DNA of 64,000 nucleotides from Eleginops maclovinus (Eukaryota > Chordata > Actinopteri > Perciformes > Eleginopidae). Shown one piece after another: positions 25,294 through 36,807 of the stretch. A program made the translations under genes and the position numbers. The stretch is taken from positions 22,406,290 through 22,470,289 of the forward strand of contig NC_086370.1 in the NCBI RefSeq assembly GCF_036324505.1, written 5' to 3'. The first letter of the stretch is position 1, and every line of letters starts with the position of its first letter. The notes below the pieces were generated by a model, which was given only the letters and a program-made list of their open reading frames with translations, was not told the DNA's origin and did not search any database.

Positions 25294-25882
25294 GAATTTC
25301 CATCTGCACAGGCCTCCTCCGCGTTTCCTTTCACTCCACAGATTCGTCCGCTGTGCTGCTCACCAGCTATTCAGCTAATCATGTTTAATAAAGGCTGATC
25401 AGGGAAGAAACGGTGCTAATGTAACGTAGCCCACTCACCTGCTAGTGTTTCACATTAATATGTTTGAGTTTCCCAAGGTCAAATGACTCAGCCCGCCGCT
25501 GACAAACTGACTAACACAGCAGCATACTGAAAGGCAACCATGACAACCAAATACTTATCATTACGTCTCATAACAGCAAATAGAAGCTCATTTATTTTGC
25601 ACACACAAAATTCTCTCAGACCAGAAACAAACGTCACGCTTTTCCAAGGACAACAACCTGACTGTATGTAGAGAAACACAGCTTTACTGTGCACCAACAG
25701 AGGGGGTTTGGGGGATGATTAGTGCACGTCAAAATCTGTCACATCAACCCTAAGATGCATTTTGAGTTACACCGCTGGAAAAGGGGCTTAGCTTTCCGAT
25801 GATATCCTCATTGTTTTTGTTCTCCAAGTCACATAAAATTACCAATATCGAGAAAAAATCCTTCATACATTGCAGACAAGTT
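25292..25882. other. Unassigned sequence
   Basis: No gene or repeat was recognised between the CA tract and the poly-C run. Confidence 0.3.
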
Positions 25883-26218
25883 CCCCCCCCCCCCCACACA
25901 CATATTATTTTATATTGTATTCATTTATATCATTTTATATTATCATATCATATTTTATCATATGTTGTTACATAATGTAATGTTATATTAATTTAAATTA
26001 TGTAATGTTATATGTTGTAATATGTAATATCAATTATATTATTTCATATTATTTCAAATAATATTATTTTATATTAAATCAAATTATATTATTTTATATT
26101 ATATTATTTTAAGTTATATCATATAATGTGTTATTTTATATTATATCAAATTATATTATTTTATATTATATTATTTTAAGTTATATGATATAATGTGTTA
26201 TTTTATATTATAAAAACA
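25883..26218 (+). repeat. Poly-C run and AT-rich tandem repeat
   Basis: A 13-bp C run is followed by about 320 bp almost wholly of A and T. Its right half contains two copies of a ~67-bp unit ('ttttaagttatatcatataa...'), starting at about 26,107 and 26,174. The strand asymmetry next to nearly pure A/T may give an easily melted region. Confidence 0.85.
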
Positions 26219-26659
26219 TAAATAGCTGCTTAGTTAACAAACGTTTGAAAGCTTGTTAATGTGTGTAACTACAAACTAAAATAGTGTTTACTGAGATTGT
26301 TGACACCCTGTCTTTAAAAGCTTCAACAGCTCATGAGCTTGATCCTGCGGGTCATGTATCTTCAGCATTTTAACAGTTTATATGCAGGCCGTTTTTATAC
26401 TTCAGCCTCACGTCTGAAGGGGCCGACTCGCCTGTCTCTTGATAGCGATCTGACCAGGACTGGAGTAGACCTTTACAGGTGGTGAATGGAAAGCCTCTTT
26501 CTAACTTAACGGGCAAAAATGACTCTACAATTGGCCTGTCATTCATACACTCACACAGTAGTGGTGCTGTTCAAGGCGCTAGTTTTGCCCCCCCCCCCCC
26601 CCCCCACCGAGAATCTCACCTGTCATTAGTCGACTATCCGATCTAATGCATCTCCTGCA
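26219..26659. other. Unassigned sequence with an 18-bp C run
   Basis: No gene was recognised. A C run at 26,588-26,605 is the only simple sequence. Confidence 0.35.
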
Positions 26660-26822
26660 CTGAAAAAAAAGGCTGTTGGATTCACATGATTTATAACATG
26701 TACATCGGTTGCACATATTAAAGTCATGTTTACTTAAAACTAGTCCATTATGTTAAATACACACAATTATCTGAGGTCAAAGGAACAGAACCTTTGTATG
26801 TTCATTTGAATACTTCCTTTAA
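26660..26822 (+). mobile_element. CACTA-like MITE fragment
   Basis: It begins 'cactgaaaaaaaaggctgtt' then 'ggattcacatga', similar to short fish EnSpm/CACTA-type elements whose ends read CACTGnAAAAAA. The sequence breaks off at 26,822 where LINE sequence begins, so it was probably interrupted by the LINE insertion. Confidence 0.45.
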
Positions 26823-27400
26823 GTATGTCCATGGTGAGGAAATGTCTTTCTTATGTCCCTACATACATCGTGGGACAGGTGGCTAGATCTTTAATTTTAT
26901 GTCACCTGGATTATTGTGCACCAGTAGGGTCCTCTGCATCTCAAGGTCAACTGAAGAAATTACAAACTGCGCAGATCAGAGCTGCCAGGTTAGTATTACA
27001 GTGTCCCATAAGAACAAAGACTATCAGTATGCACCGTCCACTCTCACCGGTAGAGAACAGGCTGGTTTTCAACACCACCACATTTTTCAGGAACACTGTC
27101 TTTCCTTCTCAACCCGTTTTCTTATCTCACCAAACTGTCAGATGTAGTCGGGTTCATTCTCATTTCACTAGAGCCGCTCATGAGGGCCAGATGATGTTAC
27201 CAAGTCCAAAATCAAATGCGTTGAAGAGAACAGTTATTTATCGTGCCATCAGTCACTGGAATAGTTGCTCACTGAATATACGTACGTTGAATAGCAAAGC
27301 GTCTTTCAAGTACCATCTGAGAATGCACTCTTTAAATTTGAGAGGGGAATGGACGTACCTGCTGTATGAACGCAATAATGAATGTAATAACTATTTCTGA
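26823..27400 (+). pseudogene. 5'-truncated LINE ORF2 C-terminus (CR1/L2/Rex1-like)
   Basis: A 191-codon open frame contains SLILCHLDYCAPVGSSASQ, LKKLQTAQIRAARLVLQC and, near the end, KRTVIYRAISHWNS. This is the conserved C-terminal block of non-LTR retrotransposon ORF2, downstream of the catalytic reverse-transcriptase motifs ('hLDYC..vWssas...LqklQnrAaRl', then 'kRtv.YRai..WN.l'). The expected VWSS is VGSS and QNRA is QIRA. Endonuclease and catalytic RT motifs are absent because of 5' truncation, usual for LINE copies. The frame is intact over its length, so insertion may be fairly recent. A non-coding tail of about 150 bp follows. Confidence 0.8.
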
Positions 27401-27548
27401 TGTTTGTAATGATTTACTGCTTTTAGATTCTCATTGTTAAGGGAAGCACGATTTGTATCTTGTGTATTGTTGTGTTTTGTGTTTGGAAGACTAGCTTGTC
27501 CCACTTTGGTGACAGCTGATGGGGATCCTTTTAAACAAAAACACTAAA
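27401..27548 (+). mobile_element. LINE 3' untranslated tail
   Basis: The sequence after the LINE stop continues through 'agctgatggggatcctttta' to an A-rich end 'aacaaaaacactaaacaa', consistent with a LINE tail. Confidence 0.55.
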
Positions 27549-27582
27549 CAATGTTAGGTAGGTTCATTTAACCTGTGTTTAA

Positions 27583-27776
27583 CCATCCATCCATCTTCTC
27601 CCGCTTTTCCGTCAGGGTCACGGAGGTAACAGCTCCAGCAGAGAGCTCCACACTTCTCTTTCCCTGGCCACATCCACCAGCTCTGACTGGGGGATTCCAA
27701 GGCGCTCCCAGGCCAGCGAAGAGATATAATCCCTCCACCTGGTCCTAGGTCTACCCCTCGGTCTCTTCCCAGGTTT
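27583..27776 (-). pseudogene. RTE/Rex3-type LINE 3' end, truncated
   Basis: On the minus strand the sequence encodes GRDRGVDLGP..., then LAWERLGIPQSEL and VAREREVWSSLLELLPP, the characteristic C-terminus of RTE-clade elements such as Rex3. It ends in the hallmark 'agaagatggatggatgg' tail. One or more stops follow the WSSLLELLPP block, as in the intact element. Everything upstream is missing. It lies tail-to-tail with the preceding LINE fragment. Confidence 0.8.
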
Positions 27777-27829
27777 AACCAACATTACTTTTAAATGTTC
27801 ATTTTAGCCATGGTTGGTTAAAGGCTGGT

Positions 27830-27952
27830 TAAAGTCCCCCTGCGAGACCTTACCCCCGAATTGCTCCTGTGGGGATTGTCCTCTGTATAGAAGATATGCA
27901 AGTAGCTTTGGATAAGAGCGTCTCACAAGTGACATAATGTAATGTGTTACGC
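27830..27952 (-). repeat. SL-type dispersed repeat, fragment
   Basis: 'agctttggataagagcgtct' followed by 'cacaagtgacataatgtaat' is the reverse-complement form of the SL core; 'gaattgctcctgtggggatt' precedes it, as in other fish copies. Confidence 0.55.
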
Positions 27953-28700
27953 CCCATCCTAAAGGTGGCCCTTTATTCCACCACTGACCCAAAAATACAA
28001 CCCATAAGACAGCTTTAAAATCATCAAATCTTTAGAATTTATTACATTCAGCGTGTGAAATGTTCAAAGATGGATGCTAGGATGAGAGACGGAGCAACAG
28101 CAGTCCCCACGCACAGAGGCCTCTCCCTTGTATGAACTGGAGCTCTGAACCTCTCCCTCCACCAGGTGCAGCTCGTGTGAACCTCGTCTGAGCCTCGTTG
28201 CAGCAACGCAGCACACCTGGGCAGAGACATCAGAGGGGAGAGACACAGGGAATACAAACCGCCGTAACCAACATGGATGTTTTGTTTAAACCTCATGCTA
28301 TGATGTTCAGTGTTTTACATTTGGTCAGTTTTCAGTACTCTGAAGCCTCCTTGTTGTCTGGTCTGCTCCTGTCTGACCTGATCATGTTTGTTTTACTTCC
28401 TGTATCCGTTTTAAATTAAAAGCACTCTAGCTTTTCAGTGTAGCTATTTAACAAAAAACAGGGCTGTTTAATTTTGGTTATACACCATCTGGTGTTTCAA
28501 TAAATACATGTTTTATAGCCCAACTTCTCCTCAGTACAGTACCAGCTTACTCCTTTGTTTACAACACAAAGCTTTAACACAGTAGAAAACAATCACAGAA
28601 AGGTTTTACGCACCATGGAGTCAAAACCTTTAAGAAATAAAATCAAATGATAAAGCTTCTTCTGCTTTCATGTTGTCCATTAAAGTGCCACATTGTTCAA
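27953..28700. other. Unassigned sequence
   Basis: No gene or named repeat was recognised. Overlapping frames at 28,048-28,419 have no support. Confidence 0.3.
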
Positions 28701-29667
28701 GTACTTTAAAGAGTCCTCTCCTGCTGATGTTCAGGTGTATATCAGTATGTAGAGTCTCTATTTTAAAGAGTCCTCTCCTGCTGATGTTCAGGTGTATATC
28801 AGTATGTAGAGTCTCTACTTTAAAGAGTCCTCTCCTGCTGATGTTCAGGTGTATATCAGTATGTAGAGTCTCTACTTTAAAGAGTCCTCTCCTGCTGATG
28901 TTCAGGTGTATATCAGTATGTAGAGTCTCTACTTTAAAGAGTCCTCTCCTGCTGATGTTCAGGTGTATATCAGTGTGTAGAGTCTATACTTTAAAGAGTC
29001 CTCTCCTGCTGATGTTCAGGTGTATATCAGTATGTAGTGTCTCTACTTTAAAGAGTCCTCTCCTGCTGATGTTCAGGTGTATATCAGTATGTAGCATCTC
29101 TACTTTAAAGAGTCCTCTCCTGCTGATGTTCTGGTGTATATCAGTATGTAGTGTCTCTACTTTAAAGAGTCCTCTCCTGCTGATGTTCAGGTGTATATCA
29201 GTATGTAGAGTCTACTTTAAAGAGTCCTCTCCTGCTGATGTTCAGGTGTATATCAGTATGTAGAGTCCCTACTTTAAAGAGTCCTCTCCTGCTGATGTTC
29301 AGGTGTATATCAGTATGTAGTGTCTCTACTTTAAAGAGTCCTCTCCTGCTGATGTTCAGGTGTATATCAGTATGTAGAGTCTCTACTTTAAAGAGTCCTC
29401 TCCTGCTGATGTTCAGGTGTATATCAGTATGTAGCGTCTCTACTTTAAAGAGTCCTCTCCTGCTGATGTTCAGGTGTATATCAGTATGTAGAGTCTCTAC
29501 TTTAAAGAGTCCTCTCCTGCTGATGTTCAGGTGTATATCAGCATGTAGAGTCTCTACTTTAAAGAGTCCTCTCCTGCTGATGTTCAGGTGTATATCAGTA
29601 TGTAGCGTCTCTACTTTAAAGAGTCCTCTCCTGCTGATGTTCAGGTGTATATCAGTATGTAGTGTCT
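28701..29667 (-). repeat. 57-bp minisatellite, 17 units, attached to M1
   Basis: This is the same unit as at 21.3 kb, on the opposite strand. A 2-bp deletion ('gtagagtctacttt') near 29,208 splits the artefactual plus-strand frame into 197 and 174 codons. The array is continuous with the 3' end of the M1 body to its right, so in element orientation the units follow 'atggagacatgtcccaggag'. Confidence 0.97.
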
Positions 29668-30003
29668 CTCCTGGGACATGTCTCCATGCTTTAATGTTCA
29701 GAAAGCTCTTTATGTTTCTCATACTGCCTGTGCTGCAGCACCTCTTTTCACCCTCTGTCTGAAACCAGAGCCCAGTCTGCTCTGATTGGTTAGCTGGACA
29801 GCTCTGTTGGGATTAGTTTAACCATTTAGAGATGTCCCGCCCCTTAGCCTATCAAGTGCAATGTGTTGGAGCGCTAGCCAATAGAAGCTCAAGTGTTAAG
29901 TCGTGATGTCACTATGTTCTGAAAGTAAGTTAGTAAAGATTTGAGCCTTTCCAGACCATTTATATGCACTAAAACCTATAGAATACACTACAGGAGACGG
30001 ACT
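29660..30003 (-). mobile_element. M1 body of the array-bearing copy
   Basis: Read on minus: 'cctgtagtgtattctatagg', 'agcgctccaacacattgc', 'ctaaggggcgggacatctct', 'aaccaatcagagcagactgg', 'ggctctggtttcagacagag', 'gaacattaaagcatggagac', then directly the 57-bp units. The extreme 5' end ('aaaggggccctatt') is lost. The first CCAAT motif is altered ('actaatccca') and the second is intact. Confidence 0.85.
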
Positions 30004-30321
30004 TGGACTCAGGGGCTAATATTTTGGATATGCAAAGCGCACAATGGGTTGACCTGATAGATGCAGTTTACTCAAAACACAAATGTGCATCGTTCCAATT
30101 ATAAAATGTATGAGAACGCAGTTTAGTTTTGCTCATTTCTGACGTTGGAGGATAGCTTAGGGTTGGTGCACTTTTCTAACCATAGAATAAGCAGCAGTGG
30201 AAGATGATTGAGGATCCATCTCTCAGACTTGACAGTTATCTGTTGCTAGGGGAGGGTGCCTGTAATGAAGCAGTCAGGAAGTGGTGTGTTGACTTTGTTT
30301 ACTTCCCTGTTATATGTTGTG
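30004..30321. other. Unassigned sequence
   Basis: No gene or repeat was recognised. Confidence 0.3.
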
Positions 30322-30715
30322 TCACATTTTGTCAAAAGCTTTTGTAATGTTGAAGCAAAATGGCACGGTGAGAGTATGTTTTTGTGAAAGTGCGGGAGAT
30401 TGCTTCTGATTGCCGGAGGATGTTGTTATCCGCTGGATCTGTTTTTTGCAGAAGTCATCTTGGTGAATACCCAGAAGTCCCGTGTTCTCTGTGTGATGTG
30501 AGAGGCGTGCAGTGATGCTGAGGAGGCGGATAGGTCTGTAGCGGGTGGGATGCTCTGGATCTCGGCCCAGTTTATGGATCATTGTGACCGTGGCGGTTGT
30601 CCAGGGCAGGAAGTGACCGTTTGGGAGGCAGGTGGTGAGGGGTGGGGAGAGCAGGTTGAAGCAGGGAACATCATTTTGTAGGAGACAGGGACGCTAATGG
30701 AGTCGCAGAGAGGGG
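30322..30715 (-). pseudogene. Non-LTR reverse-transcriptase remnant
   Basis: Minus-strand translation shows MIHKLGRDPEHPTRYRPIRL, corresponding to the conserved 'IPKPGKDPxxPSSYRPISLL' block, and 60 residues later CFNITKAFDKM, corresponding to 'vFLDIxKAFDKV' with the first catalytic aspartate replaced by N. The stretch between is degenerate. The upstream part (30,583-30,715) continues with LPNGHFLPWTTATVT before the frame is lost. It is dead; clade is uncertain (Jockey-, I- or CR1-like). Confidence 0.7.
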
Positions 30716-31114
30716 TAATTAAGCAATCCTGGGGTTCAGAGGAAGGTTATATTACATTTAGTACCTGAAAACCAAAGAACTGGAACACAAGGAGTAGCTT
30801 TATATACCGGTTAATATTTGGAGAACAAAAACAATATGGACATCAATGGAGAGCTAAGAATCTCCTCTCTCCGATCCAACGGTGTGTGTAACTCAAATTG
30901 TGTTGCGGGGTCCATGTGACTGATTGAGAACACCTATTGAGAGTAAAAAGTGCAAGCCTTTTCAAATAAAAGTAAGATGTTTCAGAACATTTGGAAGAAG
31001 GACTGATCTTAACCCCGCTGTCTTTGGATCAAATTAGACCAATTGATTCCAATGTAGAATGGCATCTGGCCCATACCTGAAACTTGTGCTGGTCTTACAT
31101 TGCACTTCTCAAAC
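30716..31114. other. Unassigned sequence
   Basis: No gene or named repeat was recognised. Confidence 0.3.
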
Positions 31115-31557
31115 GCTGCCGTGATTAAACCCCATATGATGTTCCAAACCACATCCAGCATTATTTCTGAAACTCTTCTCAGAGTTCACCTCTAGAAGAG
31201 ACATTATATAAACAACAACTCTCAGTCCCTCCTGCAGACATCCTGCACAGAGACAGAGGTGCTGCGGAGGGGATTCAGCTCGCGACTGTATATTGAAGAC
31301 GATAGGTTGGACCGTGTCATGTGGGCGGGACGTTGCCAGGAGTTCAACGTAAAGCCAGCCCACATTTCTGATATGACGTCACATCGGCAGCAAATCTGGA
31401 TCAGCTCGTTTCTACCCCCGTTTGTAGAGATGAGGGTAAGGAGGAAAAGAGAGAGGGTTGTATTTTCGGACACTTTGTGTTCTCCTTACACACCGGGGAC
31501 ACATTTATGTATAACAGACAGCAAAAGGTGCATTTAGCATAATAGGGGACCTTTAAG
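31115..31557 (+). mobile_element. M2 element, 5'-truncated copy
   Basis: It matches 52,470-52,914 almost base for base, from 'gattaaaccccatatgatgt' to the terminus 'agcataataggggaccttta'. It carries the GC box 'gtgggcggga' (31,321-31,330) and a perfect TGACGTCA (31,374-31,381). The 5' half of M2 is absent. Confidence 0.85.
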
Positions 31558-32714
31558 TTATGAGCTGCAAACAGAATAAATGAAACCCTCTGGAGAGCTG
31601 TGATGCAGGCGGTTTGTTTTCTTTAAGCATCTTCAAGTGTTAAGAATCATTTACCTACATTTGATTGATTTGGTTCATCATAACTGAACTAATGAGGCAA
31701 TATACCTCACCTCTATTGAGGGGCCCAGACCTTCGGACGTTTTTCTGCATGTGGACACCGCTGATGTTAACCATTAGTCTGAGACATTATTTATAGCTTA
31801 ACATTGAGTTAATTTAATTTGCTGATGATTAATGGCTTTCTTTTTAATGTAAGAGCAGTTAAATTTGAAACACCAACGTAAGGCGGAAGAAAGGAGCAGG
31901 ACAGCAGGGTTAAACTTATGTTGTGAGCTGTAGTGCATATCTGTTTGCTGATGGGTAAATAAAGCTTAATTAGGGTGAGGATACACTCTTCGGGAAAACA
32001 GCATCTCCCGTGCAATATCCTCACATGGCCCTTTGCAGCACAGCCTTCAGAAAGCAGGACATGTTTAGGTTGCGCCTCACATCGCGCCCTGCAAGACAGT
32101 GAAGGCCACAGCTGAGCCATCGTCCTCTTTACAGCGACCCAGCATGTTGCAGCGCGCACAACATAAGCAAGATCAAATGTCACTTATAAAAGTCACAACA
32201 AATGCCCGGGCTCCTGAACGGGCTCTCATGCAGCCGCACTGGGCTCAGCTGCAGACTGCTCAGTGTCGGGTCATGTGATCTGTGCTCGTGTTGTGCTGCT
32301 CCGACAGATGGTCTCAGTCTGCTGTCCTGGAGGCTGATGCACTGTCAGGAGCAGCACAGGTTGGCTTTAATTAGAGTAAATGGTATTACGGTGCACTTGT
32401 TTTTTCAGTAAGACGTAAAAAAATTACTTCTAATCAAAGAATATGTTGTGTAACTGTGAGTAATGAGAACACAAACGAGATGAATTGCATCATTTAAAGG
32501 TTTAAACACAAGACTTATTAAGCTGCATGAATATTTCCTGAGGCGTGGTCTTCTGAGGAAGTCTCCTTTGCATGAGGTTTATGTTTGAGTTTGGTCCACA
32601 CATTTATATTTGTGGCAAGATCTGAAGATAGACTTGATGTTGGAGGGGCCAAGAACAGTTACTTTTCTGTAAGTAACATATCTTAAATTCAACAGGAAGC
32701 CACTCGAGCGCTCC
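31558..32714. other. Unassigned sequence
   Basis: No gene or repeat was recognised. A 124-codon minus-strand frame at 31,809-32,183 has no motif. Confidence 0.3.
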
Positions 32715-32955
32715 GGTCCCAGCTGTGTGCGTCACTTTTTAGTGTCCCCTGATTTGTGTTTTGTCACTTTTTGTAAACTTGTGCATGATTCCTCAAGTTG
32801 GTAAAGATGTTTTTTCATCTGCATGTGTTTTGGCACATTTGTGTCTTTATACATCATCGTTTTTGAAGCTGCAGCGTGTATGTCCTAACTGATTTTCGGC
32901 CTCTGTAGGGCATTTGCACCTGTTGGCCACCGTACTAAAGGCCTATAAGACTGGG
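32715..32955 (-). mobile_element. E37 fragment with a single 37-bp unit
   Basis: On minus: 'ggccaacaggtgcaaatgcc', 'cgctgcagcttcaaaaacga', 'agacacaaatgtgccaaaac', then 'aggggacactaaaaagtgac' followed by 'gcacacagctggg'. The last part is one copy of the 37-bp minisatellite unit, so this copy shows the un-amplified state. Confidence 0.7.
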
Positions 32956-33670
32956 GCATATCAAGTGGATGAAACAGCGCATGTAGAGAGCTTATTCAGA
33001 GACTGAGTCAGGCTAAGGGTTGGATGTTTGGGGCAGTTGTGAAGTGACTGTGCAGTGCACACACTCTACAGTACATCTGTCTAATGGCTGTAACTGCCTG
33101 ACAGCTGATGTAGAGGCCGGGCCGTAGTAAATGAAGCGCTGCACTAATGGTCTCACCTGCCACAGCTTTAATGGACATACCTGCAGAGGACTGGGCACCG
33201 AGCAGCAGCCTGTCAGCGGGGTCGCGGTGGAGAGACGGGAAAAAAAAAAACAATAGAGAAGAGGTGATTGAGAGGAGGGGATGTGGAGAGTTAGAGACCG
33301 GTGGCCAATATCCAATGTGCAGAAGTTGCCAAGGGAAACCATCAGCTTTGGCAAACAGGGGAATAATGTCAGAGTTTTACTTAACTCAGCTCTCATCTAG
33401 TTACCTCCTCCCCCTCCCCCCTCCCCTCTGATCACAGGTGACCTCTAGGAAAACATTTCCAGCTCCCAGGAGGATTCTGCTTTGACAGAAACCATTAATC
33501 CTCACTCACAGTTTAATTCCAGTCTTCTCTCTCAGCCTTACCTTCAGAGCTCTCTCAGACGGCTTTAATTAATGATTAGTAATTAAGGTGTGATTCCACC
33601 TGATTGCATGGGGTTCTTTAGTTTTCCTGCTAACACTGAAGGGTTCTCTCTCAGCAGTTTGGAAATCTCT
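32956..33670. other. Unassigned sequence
   Basis: No gene was called. Minus-strand 'ctgctcggtgcccagtcctctgcag|gtatgt' near 33,185-33,215 resembles a splice donor, but no exon can be supported. Confidence 0.3.
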
Positions 33671-34022
33671 ACTTAAAGAGATCCTTTCCTGTAGTGCGTT
33701 ATCGGTTTTAATGCATGTTAATGGTCAGCAAAGGCTGAAATCCCTGTGTTTCCTCCGGAGGGAGTTTCTATTCTACCCCCTGTCTGGAAACACCTCCATT
33801 GGGCTACTTTATTTGCTTCAAGGAAATCACCATGTAACCCTTGCGCTTCTTGTGGCTAGCGCTCCAACACATTGTACGTGATAGGCTAAGGGGCGGGACA
33901 TCTCTAAAAGTTGACCAATAAGCAAAATAGAGCACTTGTTGAACATTAAAGCATGGAGACATGTCCCCGTAGAGACATTACATAACATATGAACATGAAG
34001 CATAATAGGGCCTCTTTTATAA
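33671..34022 (+). mobile_element. M1 copy, no array
   Basis: It carries 'cctttcctgtagtgcgttat', 'ggctagcgctccaacacatt', 'taggctaaggggcgggacat', 'ttgaccaataagc' and ends 'acatgaagcataatagggcc'. The second CCAAT block is deleted. The preserved terminus 'gcataatagggcctctttta' gives the best view of the M1 right end. Confidence 0.85.
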
Positions 34023-35702
34023 TTAATAAAAATACATTATGTTTAAAAAACAGAGGTGAGTTTAAGAGCAACATGTGACGTTTGTTGAGTATCATAAAGC
34101 ATTTAGCAACGCTTGCTAATGAAAAGTGATGGTCTGCAAAGTCCAACGTGCTGTGCATGCACGAGCAATGATTGTCACGAGTGTTGTTTCATTGTTTTGC
34201 ATCTTTCTATCCTTGATATAGTTTTCTATTGAACTTCTTCTTCAACCTGTTTTGTAAAGCTCTTGCAGTCTGAGGAGACAAAAGCAAGAAATGTGAAAGT
34301 GATAACACCGTACATCACGTCTGACAGGTCTAAGCTGCAGGCTAGCTGGCTATAGCCTTATTTCCATCCTTGGTACCACATGTGTAGCCGTTGCTAATGA
34401 TGCAGAGTGTTTGTTTGTCTGCAGCTTTGTTTTGTAGCCCACAGTCCCAACATTCAGAGGATTCAGTGGACGTCCTGCTTCTGCCTCTGAGGGTCTGCCG
34501 GACTGTCTGTGGCAGCTCAGGCTAATTACAATTCAAATGCTGTTTCCCTGCGTGTCTGCTTGGGTTGTGCTCAGCTGCGTATGAGTTGTTTGTGTTATCC
34601 TGCCCTCAGAGGACCCTGGGCCACCTCAGACACTTACATCATTCGTGTTCGTTTTGTGGGCAGTGACTTTCCTGATGGGAGTTTGTACATTTATATATGC
34701 CAGTCTTCACGCAATAAAATAACCTTCCCCCAAAGCCCCCCTAAAGGTAATTTACTCCAACACTGTCAAGCTCAAAGTTGTTATAATTAGCACGAAACGT
34801 AACAGGACCCTCATCACGTCCTTCTGTGCCTCCACACCAAACACAACAGGATGGAGCTGACAGGAATAACCGTCACTTCAATTCAACCCTTAGATTTAAG
34901 TCTCAAGTTACACGCAGCAAAGGCGGTCTATTGTTTGCCTGTTAACTTCCACAACCTTTGGATATTCATTTGGATCTAATTCAGGGGCAATGTATCTACG
35001 ATCCTTGTGCCGTTGGTTTAGAGACCCCAATTGTCCGTTGGACCAAAGTCCCAACCCTAACAACCAATGCACACATCAGAAAACACACTTCCTGCAGCAA
35101 ACATGGCCAATTATGTTGCTGCATGACTAAGGTTTGACATGCCCTAATCTGCCTTTGATTGGTTTACCATGCTGTCTTACCCTAACCTATCCAACACCTA
35201 CTGATCCAACCAACCAGGGCTGCAAATACTGGTCAACCAGAAGCCACAAAGCATTTCCGTTTGGAGGGATTGTTTGTTTTTCTTTACACACAAATGGGTC
35301 AAACCAAATCATGCAGAAGCAGCTCTTCCTCTCAATGCTGTGCAGATTTGGACAAAGCTTGTAGGACACGTTAAATCTGACCCAAACCTGAGTGTGATTA
35401 CAGTAAATCAAGGCTTAAACCCTTTCTGTGTAAAACTGCTTTACCAGAGGCCCTCTAACGACATGTTATAATTGCACTTCTGCACCTCCTCCTGTCTTCC
35501 TTCCTTCCTCTGATGATTCTTAACTATCTGTTCTCCCTTTGTTAACTATCTTCTTCTACGTTCTCTTTATTGTAAGTGGTAATGCGTGTGTACAGCACTT
35601 TATACCAAGTTTTACCCAATAAATTAATAGAGGAATACAGCCTCATTTCATATTTCTAACACCCACAGTCAAATGTAATTACTAAACTCTTTTACATACA
35701 CT
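34023..35702. other. Unassigned sequence
   Basis: No gene or recognised repeat over about 1.7 kb. Confidence 0.3.
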
Positions 35703-35717
35703 CCCCCCCCCCCCCCC
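35703..35717 (+). repeat. Poly-C run
   Basis: A 15-bp C homopolymer. Confidence 0.95.
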
Positions 35718-36807
35718 TTCTATTCTGTGACATGATTAAAGAAGCAGGAAAAAAGGGACTCATTTAAACGAGCATTATTAATATTTAGAATTTGGATTAA
35801 TGAGAAAAGGGAATCTAAAGCTGCAGTGTTATTCAAATAGCTGCTTTGCTTTGCTGAGATATATTAAAGTCTTTAAAAAAATAAGGTCTGCCGCCGCCGT
35901 ATTTCCCATGTGGTGTCACTGCGCTCGCTCATGTGTGAACTCATGAGTGTGTGCGGTGTGTGTTCTCCCTGTGTCCGTGTGGTTTTAGTGTTCTGGCAAA
36001 TTTAGCATCCATAAATTATGCATTCAGCCATCTTGACTAACTAATGTGCACAATGCTCTTCTGCTGGCTTCCTCTCGAACTGCTGGGCTTCAACACGGTA
36101 CACATTTTGCAGAAAAGTCTACACAAAGACCCACGGTAAATCAGCTGTTGGTCAAACAGAGGATCTGTGTCATGCATTCTGCTTTCCACAAGGATCTTCA
36201 CATGCTGGATCATCTTGAAAGTGGTTGCACTCACTATGGAGATTGACAGGGGGGCGGGAAGGTGGGGATTTAAAGGAAATGCAACTGTCATTAGAAGAAA
36301 GACTGATAATAATCACCTCAGTTATTTCTTAGTTGCTGCCTTTGGAACCCTATACATGTACATATAAAGAGCTAAAGATTACTCATTAGCTTTTGTGACA
36401 TGTTATCACTACCTGAGCTATGGTACTGTAAGGATAGAGTGTGTGTTTAGGATTAGGCAACAACATCACTTTGGTTTAGGCTAGAGAAAGAATATTGTTT
36501 GAGTTTAAGGTCACGCTGATTTTTTCTCTCCAATATAAAAACTTTTCACAAAATTCAGAATTTTTTTAACTATTTGTTTTAATCAAAAGTTTCACTTTTT
36601 AGATAATTTTTTACTTATTTTCCAAATCTGTTTGAATTGCAAATTACAGTAATTGTATAAATGCTTTCAGTGCCAAGTATTCAGTCGCTATAGAGGTTAA
36701 GGTTGGCTCATCACTTTGACACGTTTCAATTAAAAGAGTCCAGACGGAGTTCAAGCTTAACGATATTTAAAACCTCCAACAAACACAGAATAACTAGAGG
36801 CCCAAAC
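35718..36807. other. Unassigned sequence
   Basis: No gene or repeat was recognised. Confidence 0.3.

Noticed and set aside
28670..29762. Open frames of 197 and 174 codons as genes
   Set aside because: They are by-products of the 17-unit 57-bp array, split by a 2-bp deletion.
30063..30110. Similarity of 'aaatgtgcatcgttccaatt' to the left flank of the 21.3-kb array ('agatgtgcgttgttccaatt')
   Set aside because: The orientation relative to the two arrays is inconsistent and only about 20 bases match, so common ancestry is not supported.
33147..33260. Minus-strand micro-exon ending CTCTGCAG|gtatgt
   Set aside because: The donor is good, but the exon would be about 29 bp and no partner exon or frame support exists.
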